This document shows, in pieces, positions 28,374-37,580 of a DNA stretch of 64,000 nt; position 1 is the stretch's first letter, and every line of letters starts with the position of its first letter. The DNA is taken from positions 1 through 64,000 of the forward strand of contig JAURHS010000001.1 of NCBI GenBank assembly GCA_030833205.1. The letters are read 5' to 3'. The notes below the pieces were generated by a model that was not told the origin of the DNA, ran no database searches, and saw nothing but the letters and a program-made list of their open reading frames with translations. The stretch comes from Prosthecobacter sp. Its GTDB lineage: Bacteria > Verrucomicrobiota > Verrucomicrobiia > Verrucomicrobiales > Verrucomicrobiaceae. Both the position numbers and the translations under genes were made by a program.

Positions 28374-29294
28374 ATGAGCGCCTTGCAGAGAAGCTGCCTG
28401 CTGATTTTCGTCGGTCTGCCGATGGTCTTGGCTGGCTGCGCAAGCCGAGGCTTTCAACGCTTCGAACCCCTACAGGAGCCACTCTCACTCTGCGCACAGG
28501 GCAGTGAACTGGTTCAAGACTTTGCCAACCAATGGAGTCGGGAAGCCTATCAGGAAAACCATGCCCAAGACGCAACGCAGCACCCCATTGACAGCCTCCT
28601 GATCCAGCCCAGTGCCTCCAAGCCCCTGCATGGTTTGGCAGCTCCCGCGCACTGGCAGGGAGAGGCCACTCTCGAAGAGATCAGCGTCTTTCATGCCCTG
28701 ATGCTTGAGCATTGGCAACGCTGCCGCGAGCTGGAAAACGGGAACCACGAGGACATTCGGCGTCTCGAACAAAGCGCAAAGGCTCTGGCCCAGACGGCAA
28801 ACTCCATGGCGCGCCAGCGCGGATCTTCCCTGCCGGAGGCCTCCGTCGCCGCAGCTCTTGGGGCAATGGCGCAGGAGCGCGTGACCAGCCTCCGCCGCAG
28901 ACACAGCCTACACGCGGCGCGTCAGGTTCAACCCGTGCTTGCCCTTTGGATTGAAGTGCAGCGCGGGCTGTTGGGCGCCAATCGCGCCGCCATTCAGATC
29001 GCGTACTCGCAACGCAGCGAAACGCTGGTGCAATCCTGGTTGGCGGCCAGCGCGGAAAAAAAGACCAAATTCTCCACCAGCCTGATGGAGCTCAACGACC
29101 GCTATGCCACGCAAATGCGGCTGATCGGGGCCACCGACGCCTGCCTGCAAACCCTCGCGGAGTGCAACTCCCACCTCGCTGATGTGGACGGGCAGCAGAG
29201 TGGTGGCGCCGCCCACCGCCAACTTCACCTCGCCAGCATGCGACTCGCCCAATGCTGCCTCAACTGGCCGAAGCGCACCCGGCTCGCGCCATAA
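28374..29294 (+). CDS. Helical lipoprotein, unknown
   Basis: A 306-aa protein whose start is set by ATG 28374, which begins a lipobox leader (MSALQRSCLLIFVGLPMVLAGC, Cys22) and is preceded by a GGGGA ribosome-site-like run. The mature protein is almost entirely predicted helix with many Q, A, R and E residues (DIRRLEQSAKALAQTANSMARQ, SLRRRHSLHAARQ, TLVQSWLAASAEKKTK). It probably forms a coiled-coil bundle facing the periplasm. It is followed after 10 bases by a small helical protein and then a YiiX-like protein in the same direction. No family recognised. Confidence 0.83.
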   Translation: MSALQRSCLLIFVGLPMVLAGCASRGFQRFEPLQEPLSLCAQGSELVQDFANQWSREAYQENHAQDATQHPIDSLLIQPSASKPLHGLAAPAHWQGEATLEEISVFHALMLEHWQRCRELENGNHEDIRRLEQSAKALAQTANSMARQRGSSLPEASVAAALGAMAQERVTSLRRRHSLHAARQVQPVLALWIEVQRGLLGANRAAIQIAYSQRSETLVQSWLAASAEKKTKFSTSLMELNDRYATQMRLIGATDACLQTLAECNSHLADVDGQQSGGAAHRQLHLASMRLAQCCLNWPKRTRLAP

Positions 29295-29304
29295 ACCCAT
29301 CCCA

Positions 29305-29664
29305 ATGCTCCAAACCATGGCCGCAAGCGACAAGAATCTCCTGCTCGATAAAATCGCCATTGCCTGCAATCGCGCCACTCATCTGCATGCCTTGTGCTCA
29401 AGGCTGGGTCAGGTCGAGTCTGCAGCGGCGGCGGCACGCCGCCGTGAGCGGCTGCAGCTCGAGGCCAATCATCTTCTTGGCAATTATTATGCGCATTGGA
29501 ACGGCGATCTGCGCGAGGCCAGACAATTGCTCGATGCAGCCAACAAGACCCTGGATGGGTACCTGCAGGACATTGAAAACCGAATTGATCTTGCCGAGAG
29601 CATCGCCAAAGCCGGAGTGGTGCTTGATGGCGCCATCGGAATCGCCGCCAAGCTCGCAGGTTGA
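29305..29664 (+). CDS. Small helical protein, unknown
   Basis: A 119-aa protein (115 aa from ATG 29317). It lacks a signal peptide and is wholly helical, with heptad-like Leu spacing (LLLDKIAIACNRATHLHALCSRLGQV; then QLEANHLLGNYYAHW; TLDGYLQDIENRIDLAESIAKAG). It starts 10 bases after the lipoprotein gene, so co-transcription is likely. Candidate coiled-coil partner of the neighbouring lipoprotein; function unknown. Confidence 0.72.
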   Translation: MLQTMAASDKNLLLDKIAIACNRATHLHALCSRLGQVESAAAAARRRERLQLEANHLLGNYYAHWNGDLREARQLLDAANKTLDGYLQDIENRIDLAESIAKAGVVLDGAIGIAAKLAG

Positions 29665-29725
29665 CCTGAGCTTGACGATTGCCTGCTCCCTGATTTCAGC
29701 CTCAACACCCCGCCCATGATTCCGC

Positions 29726-30373
29726 ATGAACTTGATCGCATTCCCAGACCTCGACATGCAGGCTTACGCCGGCTTCCGCAATGAGCTGCGCACTGGTGAC
29801 CTCCTCTTTGCCAGTGGCCAAAGGGCCTTCTCCCGCATGGTGCAGCAGGCCAGCCAATGCTGTTGGGACCATGTTGCCCTGATCTGGCGGCTTGAACCCT
29901 TTGACAGGCTGATGGTGCTGGAAAGCCACGAACATCACGGCGTGCGCGTGCTGCCACTGAGCCGCTTTGTCCGTTCGTACGAAGGTGGCACGCGCGGCTT
30001 CGAGGGACGCCTGGCAGTGGCCAGACACCGGCGCTTCGCAGAGTGCGCCAGCAGCGATGCTCTGCGTCAAATGGCAGATTATGCCTGGTCTGCGTTGGGG
30101 CAACCAGCCAGCCGGGAACGCTCGGAGGTGCTCATCGCCCGGGTGTTCTCACCTGCACTTCACCTGCACTGTCGCCCAGAGGCTGGAGAGCTTTGCTGGC
30201 TGAGTGCAGAGTTTGTGGCAGGCTGCTATCAATGCTTGGGCCTGCACCTTCAGGTTGACCCTCAAGAGCAGCCGGTGACGCCAGCGGCCTTCGCGCAGGA
30301 CCCCAATCTGCTCTGGCTATGCGAACTTGAAGTGGAGCAGGAATGGCGAGGCCGAGGCACAACAACGGACTGA
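29726..30373 (+). CDS. YiiX/YebB-like permuted papain-fold (NlpC/P60 relative) protein
   Basis: A 215-aa protein. FRNELRTGDLLFASG (residues 17-31) and CWDHVALIWR (46-55, His49) match the N-terminal half of circularly permuted NlpC/P60-type hydrolases (YiiX family), and CWLSAEFVAGCY (157-168) matches the C-terminal nucleophile helix, normally written C-S-E-F-V. The nucleophile position is Ser160; Cys157 lies three residues before it. No signal peptide is visible. Family members are lipid- or peptide-amidases and acyltransferases. It is the third gene of the helical lipoprotein cluster (61-base gap). Confidence 0.78.
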   Translation: MNLIAFPDLDMQAYAGFRNELRTGDLLFASGQRAFSRMVQQASQCCWDHVALIWRLEPFDRLMVLESHEHHGVRVLPLSRFVRSYEGGTRGFEGRLAVARHRRFAECASSDALRQMADYAWSALGQPASRERSEVLIARVFSPALHLHCRPEAGELCWLSAEFVAGCYQCLGLHLQVDPQEQPVTPAAFAQDPNLLWLCELEVEQEWRGRGTTTD

Positions 30374-30391
30374 GCCCAAGCCCTGGGGCCC

Positions 30392-31516
30392 TTAGAGAGT
30401 AAAGGCAGGCAACTTCACAATCTTGCCACCTGCCATCGCCGACTCGTGCGCGCAGAGGCCCACGCAGGTCCAGTTGGCCGACTGCTTGGCATTGGGGAAG
30501 GGGTCGCGGCCCTGAGCTAATGCCATCGCAAACTCATTGGCCAAATGCGGGTGGCTGCCGCCATGGCCGCTGCCTTGGGTGAAGCTCAGGTGGGTCTTCT
30601 TCGCCAGATCATAGACACCCTTTGTCGTGAAGCGACGGATGGAAGCTGGAAGGCGCTTGGCGTAATCCGGAGCCTTGACCAGCTTCGGAATCTTGTGCTC
30701 TGGCAGTTTGGCGCGGTGCATGACCAGTGGCTCATGCTCGATCAGCGGCCACTCGATGCTGGCCTTGTCGCCATAGACATCAATGCTCTCGCGGTATTGA
30801 CGGGCGGTGTCAAAGAGGCTTCGAATTACCCGTGCGCTGACATCGCTGTTCTTGAACTTCACATGGGCGGTCTCCACCGCGAAGGGCGAGCCATAATGCT
30901 TGATGAGTTCCTTGCGCACCGTGCCTGATCCGAAACAGCTCACATACTCCGCAGGTGTTCCCGCCAGCGCTGCCACGGGCCCCACGCAATGCGTGGCGTA
31001 CCACATTGGAGGCAGGCCTGGCCAGTAATTGGGCCATCCGTCCATGTCCTGCTGATGACTGGCCTGCAGGAACTGCAGCCTGCCCAGGGTGCCCTTGTCG
31101 AGCTGCTCCTTCATGAAGAGGAACTCGCGAGCATAGACCACAGTCTCCATCATCATGTATTTGAGGCCGGTCTTTTTGACCAGCTCGCAGATCTTGCGGC
31201 AATCCTCAATGCTGGTGGCCATCGGCACTGTGCAGGCCACATGCTTGCCTGCCTTCAGGGCCTCGATGGACATCCAACCGTGATCGGGGATCGGCGAGTT
31301 GATGTGCACGGCGTCTACCTTGGGGTCCTTGAGCAGCTTGCGAAAGTCATCATAGCGAACATCAATGCCAAAGGCGTCGCCGACCGCATTGAGCTTGCGG
31401 GGATCGCGTTGGCAGATGGCATAGCAGGTGGTATGCGGATGGCGCTGCCAAATGGGGATGAATTCGGCACCGAAACCGAGACCAACAACGGCGATGTTGA
31501 AGCGTGGAGTGGACAT
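30392..31516 (-). CDS. Gfo/Idh/MocA family oxidoreductase
   Basis: A 374-aa protein with an N-terminal Rossmann domain (IAVVGLGFGAEF). The usual E-K-P of the catalytic loop is replaced: HVACTVPMATS has T-V-P where most members have E-K-P. METVVYARE and the substrate-domain text SGHGGSHPHLANEF are seen in a PVC subgroup. ATG 31516 leaves a short N-terminus before the Rossmann strand. No signal peptide. It is convergent with the YiiX-like gene (18-base gap). The altered loop suggests different chemistry from the other five paralogues here. Confidence 0.92.
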   Translation of the reverse strand: MSTPRFNIAVVGLGFGAEFIPIWQRHPHTTCYAICQRDPRKLNAVGDAFGIDVRYDDFRKLLKDPKVDAVHINSPIPDHGWMSIEALKAGKHVACTVPMATSIEDCRKICELVKKTGLKYMMMETVVYAREFLFMKEQLDKGTLGRLQFLQASHQQDMDGWPNYWPGLPPMWYATHCVGPVAALAGTPAEYVSCFGSGTVRKELIKHYGSPFAVETAHVKFKNSDVSARVIRSLFDTARQYRESIDVYGDKASIEWPLIEHEPLVMHRAKLPEHKIPKLVKAPDYAKRLPASIRRFTTKGVYDLAKKTHLSFTQGSGHGGSHPHLANEFAMALAQGRDPFPNAKQSANWTCVGLCAHESAMAGGKIVKLPAFTL

Positions 31517-31627
31517 GGGAGAGACTGGTGAGCGCAAAGCGGTTACAGCCCGTTAGTTAAGTCCCGAGCGGCCCGCCGTTGTTACGACAAAATTTGGGTG
31601 AAATCGGACAGGACACTGAACCAAGGC

Positions 31628-32023
31628 TCAACTGACCTTGAAGAGCTCGACATCAAAGATCAACGCCTCATTGGGGCCGATGTCGCGCCCTGCTCCACGC
31701 GGTCCATAGGCCAGGCGTGAAGGGATGAAGAAGCGGAATTTGGAGCCTTCCTTCATGAGCTGCACGCCTTCAGTCCAACCCGCAATCACCCGATTGAGGG
31801 GAAACTCAATGGTCTCACCACGGCGATAGCTGCTGTCAAATACCGTGCCGCTGATCAACCGGCCCTCGTAGTGGACCTCAACGGTATCGGTGGCACTGGG
31901 GCTGCGACCCTGCCCTTCCTGGAGCACAAGATACTGCAGACCGCTGGCAGTCACCTGCACTCCGGGCTTGGTGGCGTTTTCTTCGAGGAACTTCTCTCCT
32001 TTGGCCAGGGCGATGTCAGACAT
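31628..32023 (-). CDS. FKBP-type peptidyl-prolyl cis-trans isomerase
   Basis: A 131-aa protein. The FKBP fold is complete: VTASGLQYLVLQEG, VEVHYEGRLISGTVFDSSY, IAGWTEGVQLMKEG, and RLAYGPRGAGRDIGPNEALIFDVEL, covering the hydrophobic prolyl pocket (the Y, F, W and Y positions). There is no signal peptide, unlike FkpA/Mip, so it is probably cytoplasmic. The N-terminal 20 residues (LAKGEKFLEENATKPGV) match the region before the FKBP domain in FkpA-type proteins. It stands 103 bases downstream of the H1-tailed protein gene in the same direction. Confidence 0.95.
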   Translation of the reverse strand: MSDIALAKGEKFLEENATKPGVQVTASGLQYLVLQEGQGRSPSATDTVEVHYEGRLISGTVFDSSYRRGETIEFPLNRVIAGWTEGVQLMKEGSKFRFFIPSRLAYGPRGAGRDIGPNEALIFDVELFKVS

Positions 32024-32126
32024 GGGGGTAAATGGGGGTTGTTGCGGGTTCGAAGCCTAGCGCAGCGGGCGAGACATGCAAGGCAGCAGCTTGCAAAGCC
32101 CGGCCGTGTTCACCCGGGATCTTGGG

Positions 32127-32855
32127 CTAGCGAATGATCAGCTTAAAGGCCACCTGGCCCTGCCGGTCCTCATCATCACTGACCAGCAACTGCGCCAAAT
32201 GGTGGCCGCTGCGCCACGGTGCACCGGTGATTGGCTTGGTCTGCAGCAGATAGGCTCCCGTGCCTGCATTACGGAAGGAGCTGATGTTGTTGCTAAAGGG
32301 CGCCATTTGGCCTGGAACCTCAAAGTGCTCCATCAGGGTAAAGTGATCCTTGGTGAGGTCCACCACCGGGGCGCCCTGTGCACTCACCAACACCAGAATG
32401 TTGGCAGGCTGGGTGTTGCCGTTGGCGGCATTGCCCTGAGAGGTCTGCACACTCAGCGTCAATGCCCCGCCTGCCGCCGCCTTGCCAATGATGATCTTCT
32501 CAGCGTCTGGTGCCGCGGCTTCGCCCAACGGCGGGGCGACAGGCATGACTGGCGATGCGGACTTGATCGTCGGGGCAGCAGACAGCGCTTGAAGCGGCGT
32601 TGGCGACTTTACGATTCCCATGACCTGTGGCAGTGCAATCGCCGCCTTCGTTGAAGCCTTTGCCGCCTTTACTGGCGCCTTTACTGGCGCCTTCTCCGCA
32701 GCCTTCACAGGGGCTGCAGTGGCCGCGGTCTTTTGCGCGGGCTTGGCAGCGATCTGCGCTTTGGGCAGCGGCTTGGCTTGGGCCTTGGGTGCGGCTTTCT
32801 CTGGCTTGGCCTTGACGGGGGCTGCCGGTTTTTTGGCGGATTGCTTGCTGGCCAT
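32127..32855 (-). CDS. Protein with histone-H1-like tail and C-terminal beta domain
   Basis: A 242-aa protein. Residues 1-75 are Lys/Ala/Pro-rich (KAPVKAPVKAAKA, KPEKAAPKAQAKPLPK), like the C-terminal tails of histone H1 and bacterial H1-like proteins. Residues 75-125 are a Pro/Ala linker. Residues 125-242 look like a beta-sandwich (ANILVLVSAQGAPVVDL, TGAYLLQTKP, HHLAQLLVSDDED, QVAFKLII). No signal peptide. A nucleic-acid-binding tail on a compact domain is a reasonable inference, but the C-terminal domain belongs to no family I recognise. Confidence 0.8.
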   Translation of the reverse strand: MASKQSAKKPAAPVKAKPEKAAPKAQAKPLPKAQIAAKPAQKTAATAAPVKAAEKAPVKAPVKAAKASTKAAIALPQVMGIVKSPTPLQALSAAPTIKSASPVMPVAPPLGEAAAPDAEKIIIGKAAAGGALTLSVQTSQGNAANGNTQPANILVLVSAQGAPVVDLTKDHFTLMEHFEVPGQMAPFSNNISSFRNAGTGAYLLQTKPITGAPWRSGHHLAQLLVSDDEDRQGQVAFKLIIR

Positions 32856-32942
32856 GGCTGGGTTGGCTTGGGATTGGAAACCAAGAGCCTAGCGGTTGAG
32901 CCGCAGCGCTGTCGAGGAAGCCGAACCCCAAAAGCCGTCCAC

Positions 32943-34250
32943 TTATGCCTTCACCGCATACTCAAGGAACTTCGACTCAAACCTTTTGGGCAAAACGCAC
33001 TGAATGTCCGCCTCGCCGCTCTCATAGTCCTCTGAAAGTACCCTCCCCTGCTCATGCAAGAACGCCACGAGGTCCATGCGACTCAGGGGCAACTTCAAAT
33101 GCATGCGCACCACGCGATCAACAAGCAGGCGGTGCAGAGCCTCATGCAGGTCGCTCATGCCTTGGCCCGAGTGGACAGACAAGGCGACAGCGTCGGGAAA
33201 CTGACCGCGCAACCAAGTCAGGCGCTCGGCGTCCACCAGATCCATCTTGTTGAGCACAATCAGCACGCGCTTGTCTGCCGCACCCAATTCCCGCAGCACC
33301 TGCGCCGTAGTTTGGTAAAACTCCAGAATCTGAGAAGAGCCGGCATCGAGAACATGAATGAGAAAGTCTGCCAACACCGCCTCCTCAAGGGTGGCGCGAA
33401 AACTCTGCACCAAGTCGTGCGGCAAATGACGGACAAAACCAACGGTGTCGGTGACCAACAGCGCTTGGCCGTCGGGCAACTCCATGCGCCGCGTGGTGGT
33501 GTCCAGCGTGGCAAACACCTGATCTTCGACAAACACATTGGACTGGGTCAGCGCATTGAGCAGCGAGGACTTGCCCGCATTGGTGTAGCCAACAATGGCA
33601 GCATGCGGCAGAGGCACTCGCGAGCGCTCCTTGCGCATGGTGTCGCGCTGGCGCTTGACCTCTTCGAGCTCGGCGCGGACCCGGTCCAACCTGCGGTAGG
33701 CCAGACGGCGGTCCACTTCCAGCTGCGTCTCTCCCTCGCCACGGGCAGCACCAGCGCCACCCGCTCCACCGCCTGCGCCACCACCCTGACGGTCCAAGTG
33801 CGCCCACAGCCGAGTGAGTCTGGGCAGCGAGTATTCCAAGCGCGCCAGTTCCACCTGCAACCTTGCTTCGCGCGTTTGCGCGCGTTGATTGAAAATATCG
33901 AGAATGACTTCGTGACGATCAATGACGCAAAGCTTGGATTCCGCCTCCCAGGCGCGCTGCTGTGCCGGTGAAAGCTCGTGATCGAAAATCACCGCCTCGG
34001 CCTGCAGGTCACGGGCGCGCTGCATCAGCTCTGCCGCCTTTCCCTTGCCGATGAGGTAGCGCGGGTTGAACTCGCGCAGCATGACCATCTCTGTGCCTAC
34101 GATGGCAATGCCCAGGGTCTCGACCAGTTGCACCAACTCCTTGAGCAACTCCGCAGCCTGCGAGGCCTGCCGGCGATCTGCACACACCCCCACCAGGAAG
34201 GCGCGTTCAACCTGCTGGGGCTTGTCGCGGATGTCAATCATGGCTGGCAT
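32943..34250 (-). CDS. hflX: GTPase HflX
   Basis: About 435 aa (432 if ATG 34241 is used). HflX is a ribosome-associated GTPase that splits stalled or heat-stressed 70S ribosomes. The N-terminal HflX domain carries RYLIGKGKAAEL and ViFDHELSPAQQR; a glycine-rich linker precedes GEGETQLEVDRR. The G domain shows G1 GYTNAGKSS, G3 DTVGF, G4 NKMD and G5 SVHSG. The linker (GGGAGGGAGGAGAARGEGE) is longer than the usual GxGxRGPGE. It lies between the Tat-type oxidoreductase gene and the H1-tailed protein gene on the same strand. Confidence 0.96.
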   Translation of the reverse strand: MPAMIDIRDKPQQVERAFLVGVCADRRQASQAAELLKELVQLVETLGIAIVGTEMVMLREFNPRYLIGKGKAAELMQRARDLQAEAVIFDHELSPAQQRAWEAESKLCVIDRHEVILDIFNQRAQTREARLQVELARLEYSLPRLTRLWAHLDRQGGGAGGGAGGAGAARGEGETQLEVDRRLAYRRLDRVRAELEEVKRQRDTMRKERSRVPLPHAAIVGYTNAGKSSLLNALTQSNVFVEDQVFATLDTTTRRMELPDGQALLVTDTVGFVRHLPHDLVQSFRATLEEAVLADFLIHVLDAGSSQILEFYQTTAQVLRELGAADKRVLIVLNKMDLVDAERLTWLRGQFPDAVALSVHSGQGMSDLHEALHRLLVDRVVRMHLKLPLSRMDLVAFLHEQGRVLSEDYESGEADIQCVLPKRFESKFLEYAVKA

Positions 34251-34320
34251 CCTTAGCCCCCATTGGCCTTGGATGCAAAGCAAGGCTTGGAACAACCTCC
34301 AATCCCCAGCCGATCAGAAC

Positions 34321-35760
34321 TCAGAAGGATTCCGGCACTTCGAATCCCTTGCGGTCCTCGCGGCGCCACAGGCGCAAGGCCTCGGCTGTGGCGCTGGAGG
34401 CAGCGAGGCTTTCCGCGGCCACATCCAGCTCGAGCATGGCCCCGACCTTCCAGTCGCCCTTGGCCAAGGTGATTTCGTTGGCGGCAAGGTGCGCCGGCAG
34501 GTCTTCAAAGATCTCGGCCCATGGCTTGAAGGAGGCCAAGGCTGCGCGCGAACGATCCAAATCCCCATCCTGGCCCAACTGCCATGAGAGGTTGCCAAGG
34601 TGACACCAGGCACTGGAGTAATGGATTTGTTCCACCTCAGCCTTCAAGTCGGTGCGTTTGCGACTGCGCACCGCATCAATGAAGTTCGCCGCATGCGTGG
34701 CGCCACCATTGCCCTTGAACTTGGCCAGCACCTTGCCCTGGGCATCGTAGGCCGTGCCGCCGCCTCGGCCTCCGGCATAGTAGCCATTTTCACACTCAAT
34801 GATCAGGAAGGCGTTGCTGCGGCGACGCCAGTAGACATCACCGGCCTTCATGCCCTTTTTGCGCGGCAGATTGTGGACATCCATCACGACGGGTACATCC
34901 CCTGTGTCGAAGTAAATGCTGTGGGTATTTGGAGTTTGCCCCGCATCGTTCCAACCCAGTCGGCCTCCACAGGCCAACACGCGTTTGGGCAGAGTGATGC
35001 GATCACGCCAGACGATGTTGCGCAGGTCGTCGAGAATGTGGGGGCCCCAATTGCCCAGCTCTCCATTGCCGGTGTTCCAATCCCAGTGCCAGTCGTAGTG
35101 CAGCTTCTCACGGTAAATCGGCTGGTCCTGCGCAGGTCCAAGCCAGAATTGATAATCCAACCCTGCCGGCGGCGTCAGAGGTGTGCTGCGTTTGCCGATG
35201 GTGGCGCGCATGCTGTAATGGTTGCAGCGCACATGGCGCATGGCTCCCAGATCGCCACGATCCAAAAAGGCCTTGAGCTCGTCATGGAAGGGATCGCTGC
35301 GCTGCTGGGTGCCTCCCTGAACAATGCGGTTGAAATGTCTCGCGGCGCGCACCAGCTGCCGACCTTCCCAGATGTTCTGCGAGACGGGTTTTTCCACATA
35401 GACATCCTTGCCTGCCTGCATGGCCCAGATGCTGGCCAGCACATGCCAGTGATTGCCAGTGGAGACCACCACCACATTGACGCTATCGTCTTCCAGCGCC
35501 CGGCGAAAATCCTGTGTCACTTGTGCCTGCGGATAACGGGCCTTGGCCTTATCCAAGGCCGCCTGATCGGGATCACACAACCATGCAATTTCCACTCCAG
35601 GCACCTTGGCCATGCGCGAGGCGTTGCCACTGCCCTGACCGCCAAGGCCAATGCTGGCAACACGAATGCGGTCGTTGGCTCCGAGCACACGGCTGGCACT
35701 CAGGGCACTGATTCCAAGGGCGGCTTGTCCAAGCCATTGACGACGAGTCTTGTGGTTCAT
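34321..35760 (-). CDS. Gfo/Idh/MocA family oxidoreductase, Tat-exported
   Basis: A 479-aa protein starting at ATG 35760 (MNHKTRRQWLGQAALGISAL), a twin-arginine leader; the frame is open upstream but the extra sequence overlaps the next gene and is unlike a signal. The Rossmann motif is SIGLGGQGSGN, and the catalytic Lys-Pro is in VYVEKPVSQN. LHYDWHWDWNTGNGELGNWG resembles the HYDWHW block of the paralogue at 16468, so both belong to one periplasmic subgroup. It stands 46 bases downstream of the IlvD/Edd gene on the same strand. Confidence 0.93.
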   Translation of the reverse strand: MNHKTRRQWLGQAALGISALSASRVLGANDRIRVASIGLGGQGSGNASRMAKVPGVEIAWLCDPDQAALDKAKARYPQAQVTQDFRRALEDDSVNVVVVSTGNHWHVLASIWAMQAGKDVYVEKPVSQNIWEGRQLVRAARHFNRIVQGGTQQRSDPFHDELKAFLDRGDLGAMRHVRCNHYSMRATIGKRSTPLTPPAGLDYQFWLGPAQDQPIYREKLHYDWHWDWNTGNGELGNWGPHILDDLRNIVWRDRITLPKRVLACGGRLGWNDAGQTPNTHSIYFDTGDVPVVMDVHNLPRKKGMKAGDVYWRRRSNAFLIIECENGYYAGGRGGGTAYDAQGKVLAKFKGNGGATHAANFIDAVRSRKRTDLKAEVEQIHYSSAWCHLGNLSWQLGQDGDLDRSRAALASFKPWAEIFEDLPAHLAANEITLAKGDWKVGAMLELDVAAESLAASSATAEALRLWRREDRKGFEVPESF

Positions 35761-35806
35761 GAGGTGGGCGGGAATCTTCAACGGGAAGGGGGCGGGGCTT
35801 GTTGCA

Positions 35807-37498
35807 CTAAGCTTGGCTGGCCTTTTGGTCCAGGACCCAGGCGGAGACGCAACCCTGATGGGCTTGCGTGACCGTGGCGGCAAAATCCGCCAAGTAACCA
35901 CGACCTGGATTGGATGCTGGGCGCTGGGTTGGTCTCGCCGCCAAATTGGCGCACACCTCCACGGTGCCCGCCAGCAGGTCAAAGACGATTTCATCCCCGT
36001 CCTGCACCGCGGCGATGGGCCCGCCAACCGCAGCCTCCGGCGAGGCGTGAATGCCCATCACTCCATGCGAGACCCCCGACACGCGGCCATCGGAGAGAAA
36101 TGCAACCTTGCCATCGAGGTGCGGCACCGCCAGCGCGGCGCTGGCGACCAGCAATTCCGGCATTCCTGCCGCCACAGGACCCACTCCACGCAGAACCACG
36201 ACATGACCGGGCTCAATACGCCCGGCCGCAGCCGCATCGGAGACCTCGCGCACCGAGGTGAAACAAATGGCACGGCCCCTGAAGCTGGGCTCGGCACGCG
36301 AGGACACTTTGAAGACCATGCCCTCCGGGGCGAGATTTCCAAAACAGACCTGAAGATCCGCGTATTCCTTGAAGGGCTTGCCCAAGGGGGCAATCAGCTC
36401 TTGAGCCGCCGGCACCGGTCCCACCTGCGCCAGGTTTTCAGCGAGACTTTGACCGGTGACGGTCAGGCAGCTTCCATCGAGTAGTCCGGCATCGAGGAGA
36501 TGTTTCAGCAACACGGAAGTGCCGCCAATGCGATGCAGATCCGCCATGGTGCCGCTGCCTCTTGGCGCGAAATTGCAGTACACGGGGGTGCGCCGACAAA
36601 TCTTCTGGATGTCGCGCAGGGTGAACTCCACCCCAGCCTCATGGGCAAGCGCGAGCATGTGGAGCACGCCGTTGGTGCTGCCGCCCATGGCAGCAATCGC
36701 CACCATTGCATTGGACAGGGCGGCCTTAGTCAGGATGTCGCGCGGACGGATGTTACGCTCCAACAACCGGCGTATGGCAGCTCCGACACGCGCGGCGTCA
36801 TCGCGCTTGGCGCCGTCCACCGCAGGGATGCTGCTGCTGTCGGGAAGGCTTAAACCCATCGCCTCCAAGGCGACGCCCCAAGTATTGAAGGAGGCGGCAA
36901 TGCCGCAGCCGCCTGCCCCCGGGCAGGCATGGCGGATGATCTCTTCTGCCTGCTCTACTGGCAACTGTCCGCTGTTGGCCTTGGCTTGGGAATCATAGGC
37001 ATCAAGGATGGTGATTGGCTTGCCCGCATGACAACCCGGCAGAATGCTGCCTCCATTGACGATCAGCCCCGGGTAATTGAGGCGCGCCAGAGCCATGGCG
37101 AAGGCCGGGCCGTTTTTGTCGCAGTGATGCAGACCGATCATCGCATCGTAGCGGTGCGCACTGCAGATCATTTCCGCGCCATTGGCCATCAGATTGCGTG
37201 AGACCAGTGAGGCCGCTCCGCCCTCGTGGCCCTGCGTGATGTTGTCGCTGACCGGGCTGACGCCAAAGGCGAAGGCTTTCATGCCCTGCTGCTCGCAACT
37301 GGCACGCAACTGCGTTGCCAGATCATGGGCCTGCAGGTTGCAGAGGTTGCCCTCAAGCAACGGCGTGGCGATGCCAATCTGAGCTTTGTGAAAGTCCTCC
37401 GGAGTAAAGCCAAGGCCCCAATAGAACGCCTTGACGCCGCGCTGCCAGCCTTGGGTCAGGGCGGAAGAATTCCAATTCAGAACAGATGCCGTTGCCAT
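35807..37498 (-). CDS. ilvD: IlvD/Edd family dehydratase, probably dihydroxy-acid dehydratase
   Basis: A 563-aa iron-sulfur dehydratase of the type that acts on dihydroxy acids in valine/isoleucine synthesis. The three cluster cysteines are visible in GNLCNLQAH, HHCDKNGP and GAGGCGIAASFNTWG. FGVSPVSDNITQGHEGG, MGGSTNGVLH, LSDGRVSGVSHG and HASPEAAVGGPIA follow the family. The spelling SDGRVSG (not TDGRFSG) and the N-terminal FYWGLGFTPEDFHKAQIGIA leave open a sugar-acid dehydratase role. It stands 155 bases downstream of rpmA, beyond a terminator, on the same strand. Confidence 0.88.
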   Translation of the reverse strand: MATASVLNWNSSALTQGWQRGVKAFYWGLGFTPEDFHKAQIGIATPLLEGNLCNLQAHDLATQLRASCEQQGMKAFAFGVSPVSDNITQGHEGGAASLVSRNLMANGAEMICSAHRYDAMIGLHHCDKNGPAFAMALARLNYPGLIVNGGSILPGCHAGKPITILDAYDSQAKANSGQLPVEQAEEIIRHACPGAGGCGIAASFNTWGVALEAMGLSLPDSSSIPAVDGAKRDDAARVGAAIRRLLERNIRPRDILTKAALSNAMVAIAAMGGSTNGVLHMLALAHEAGVEFTLRDIQKICRRTPVYCNFAPRGSGTMADLHRIGGTSVLLKHLLDAGLLDGSCLTVTGQSLAENLAQVGPVPAAQELIAPLGKPFKEYADLQVCFGNLAPEGMVFKVSSRAEPSFRGRAICFTSVREVSDAAAAGRIEPGHVVVLRGVGPVAAGMPELLVASAALAVPHLDGKVAFLSDGRVSGVSHGVMGIHASPEAAVGGPIAAVQDGDEIVFDLLAGTVEVCANLAARPTQRPASNPGRGYLADFAATVTQAHQGCVSAWVLDQKASQA

Positions 37499-37580
37499 GC
37501 CTGCCTTTCAACGCTGACCGGTAGTGATGGCAAGCAGAATTGCGCCTGCTTGGTGCGGCACTCTGCGGGCCTTTCAGCCC

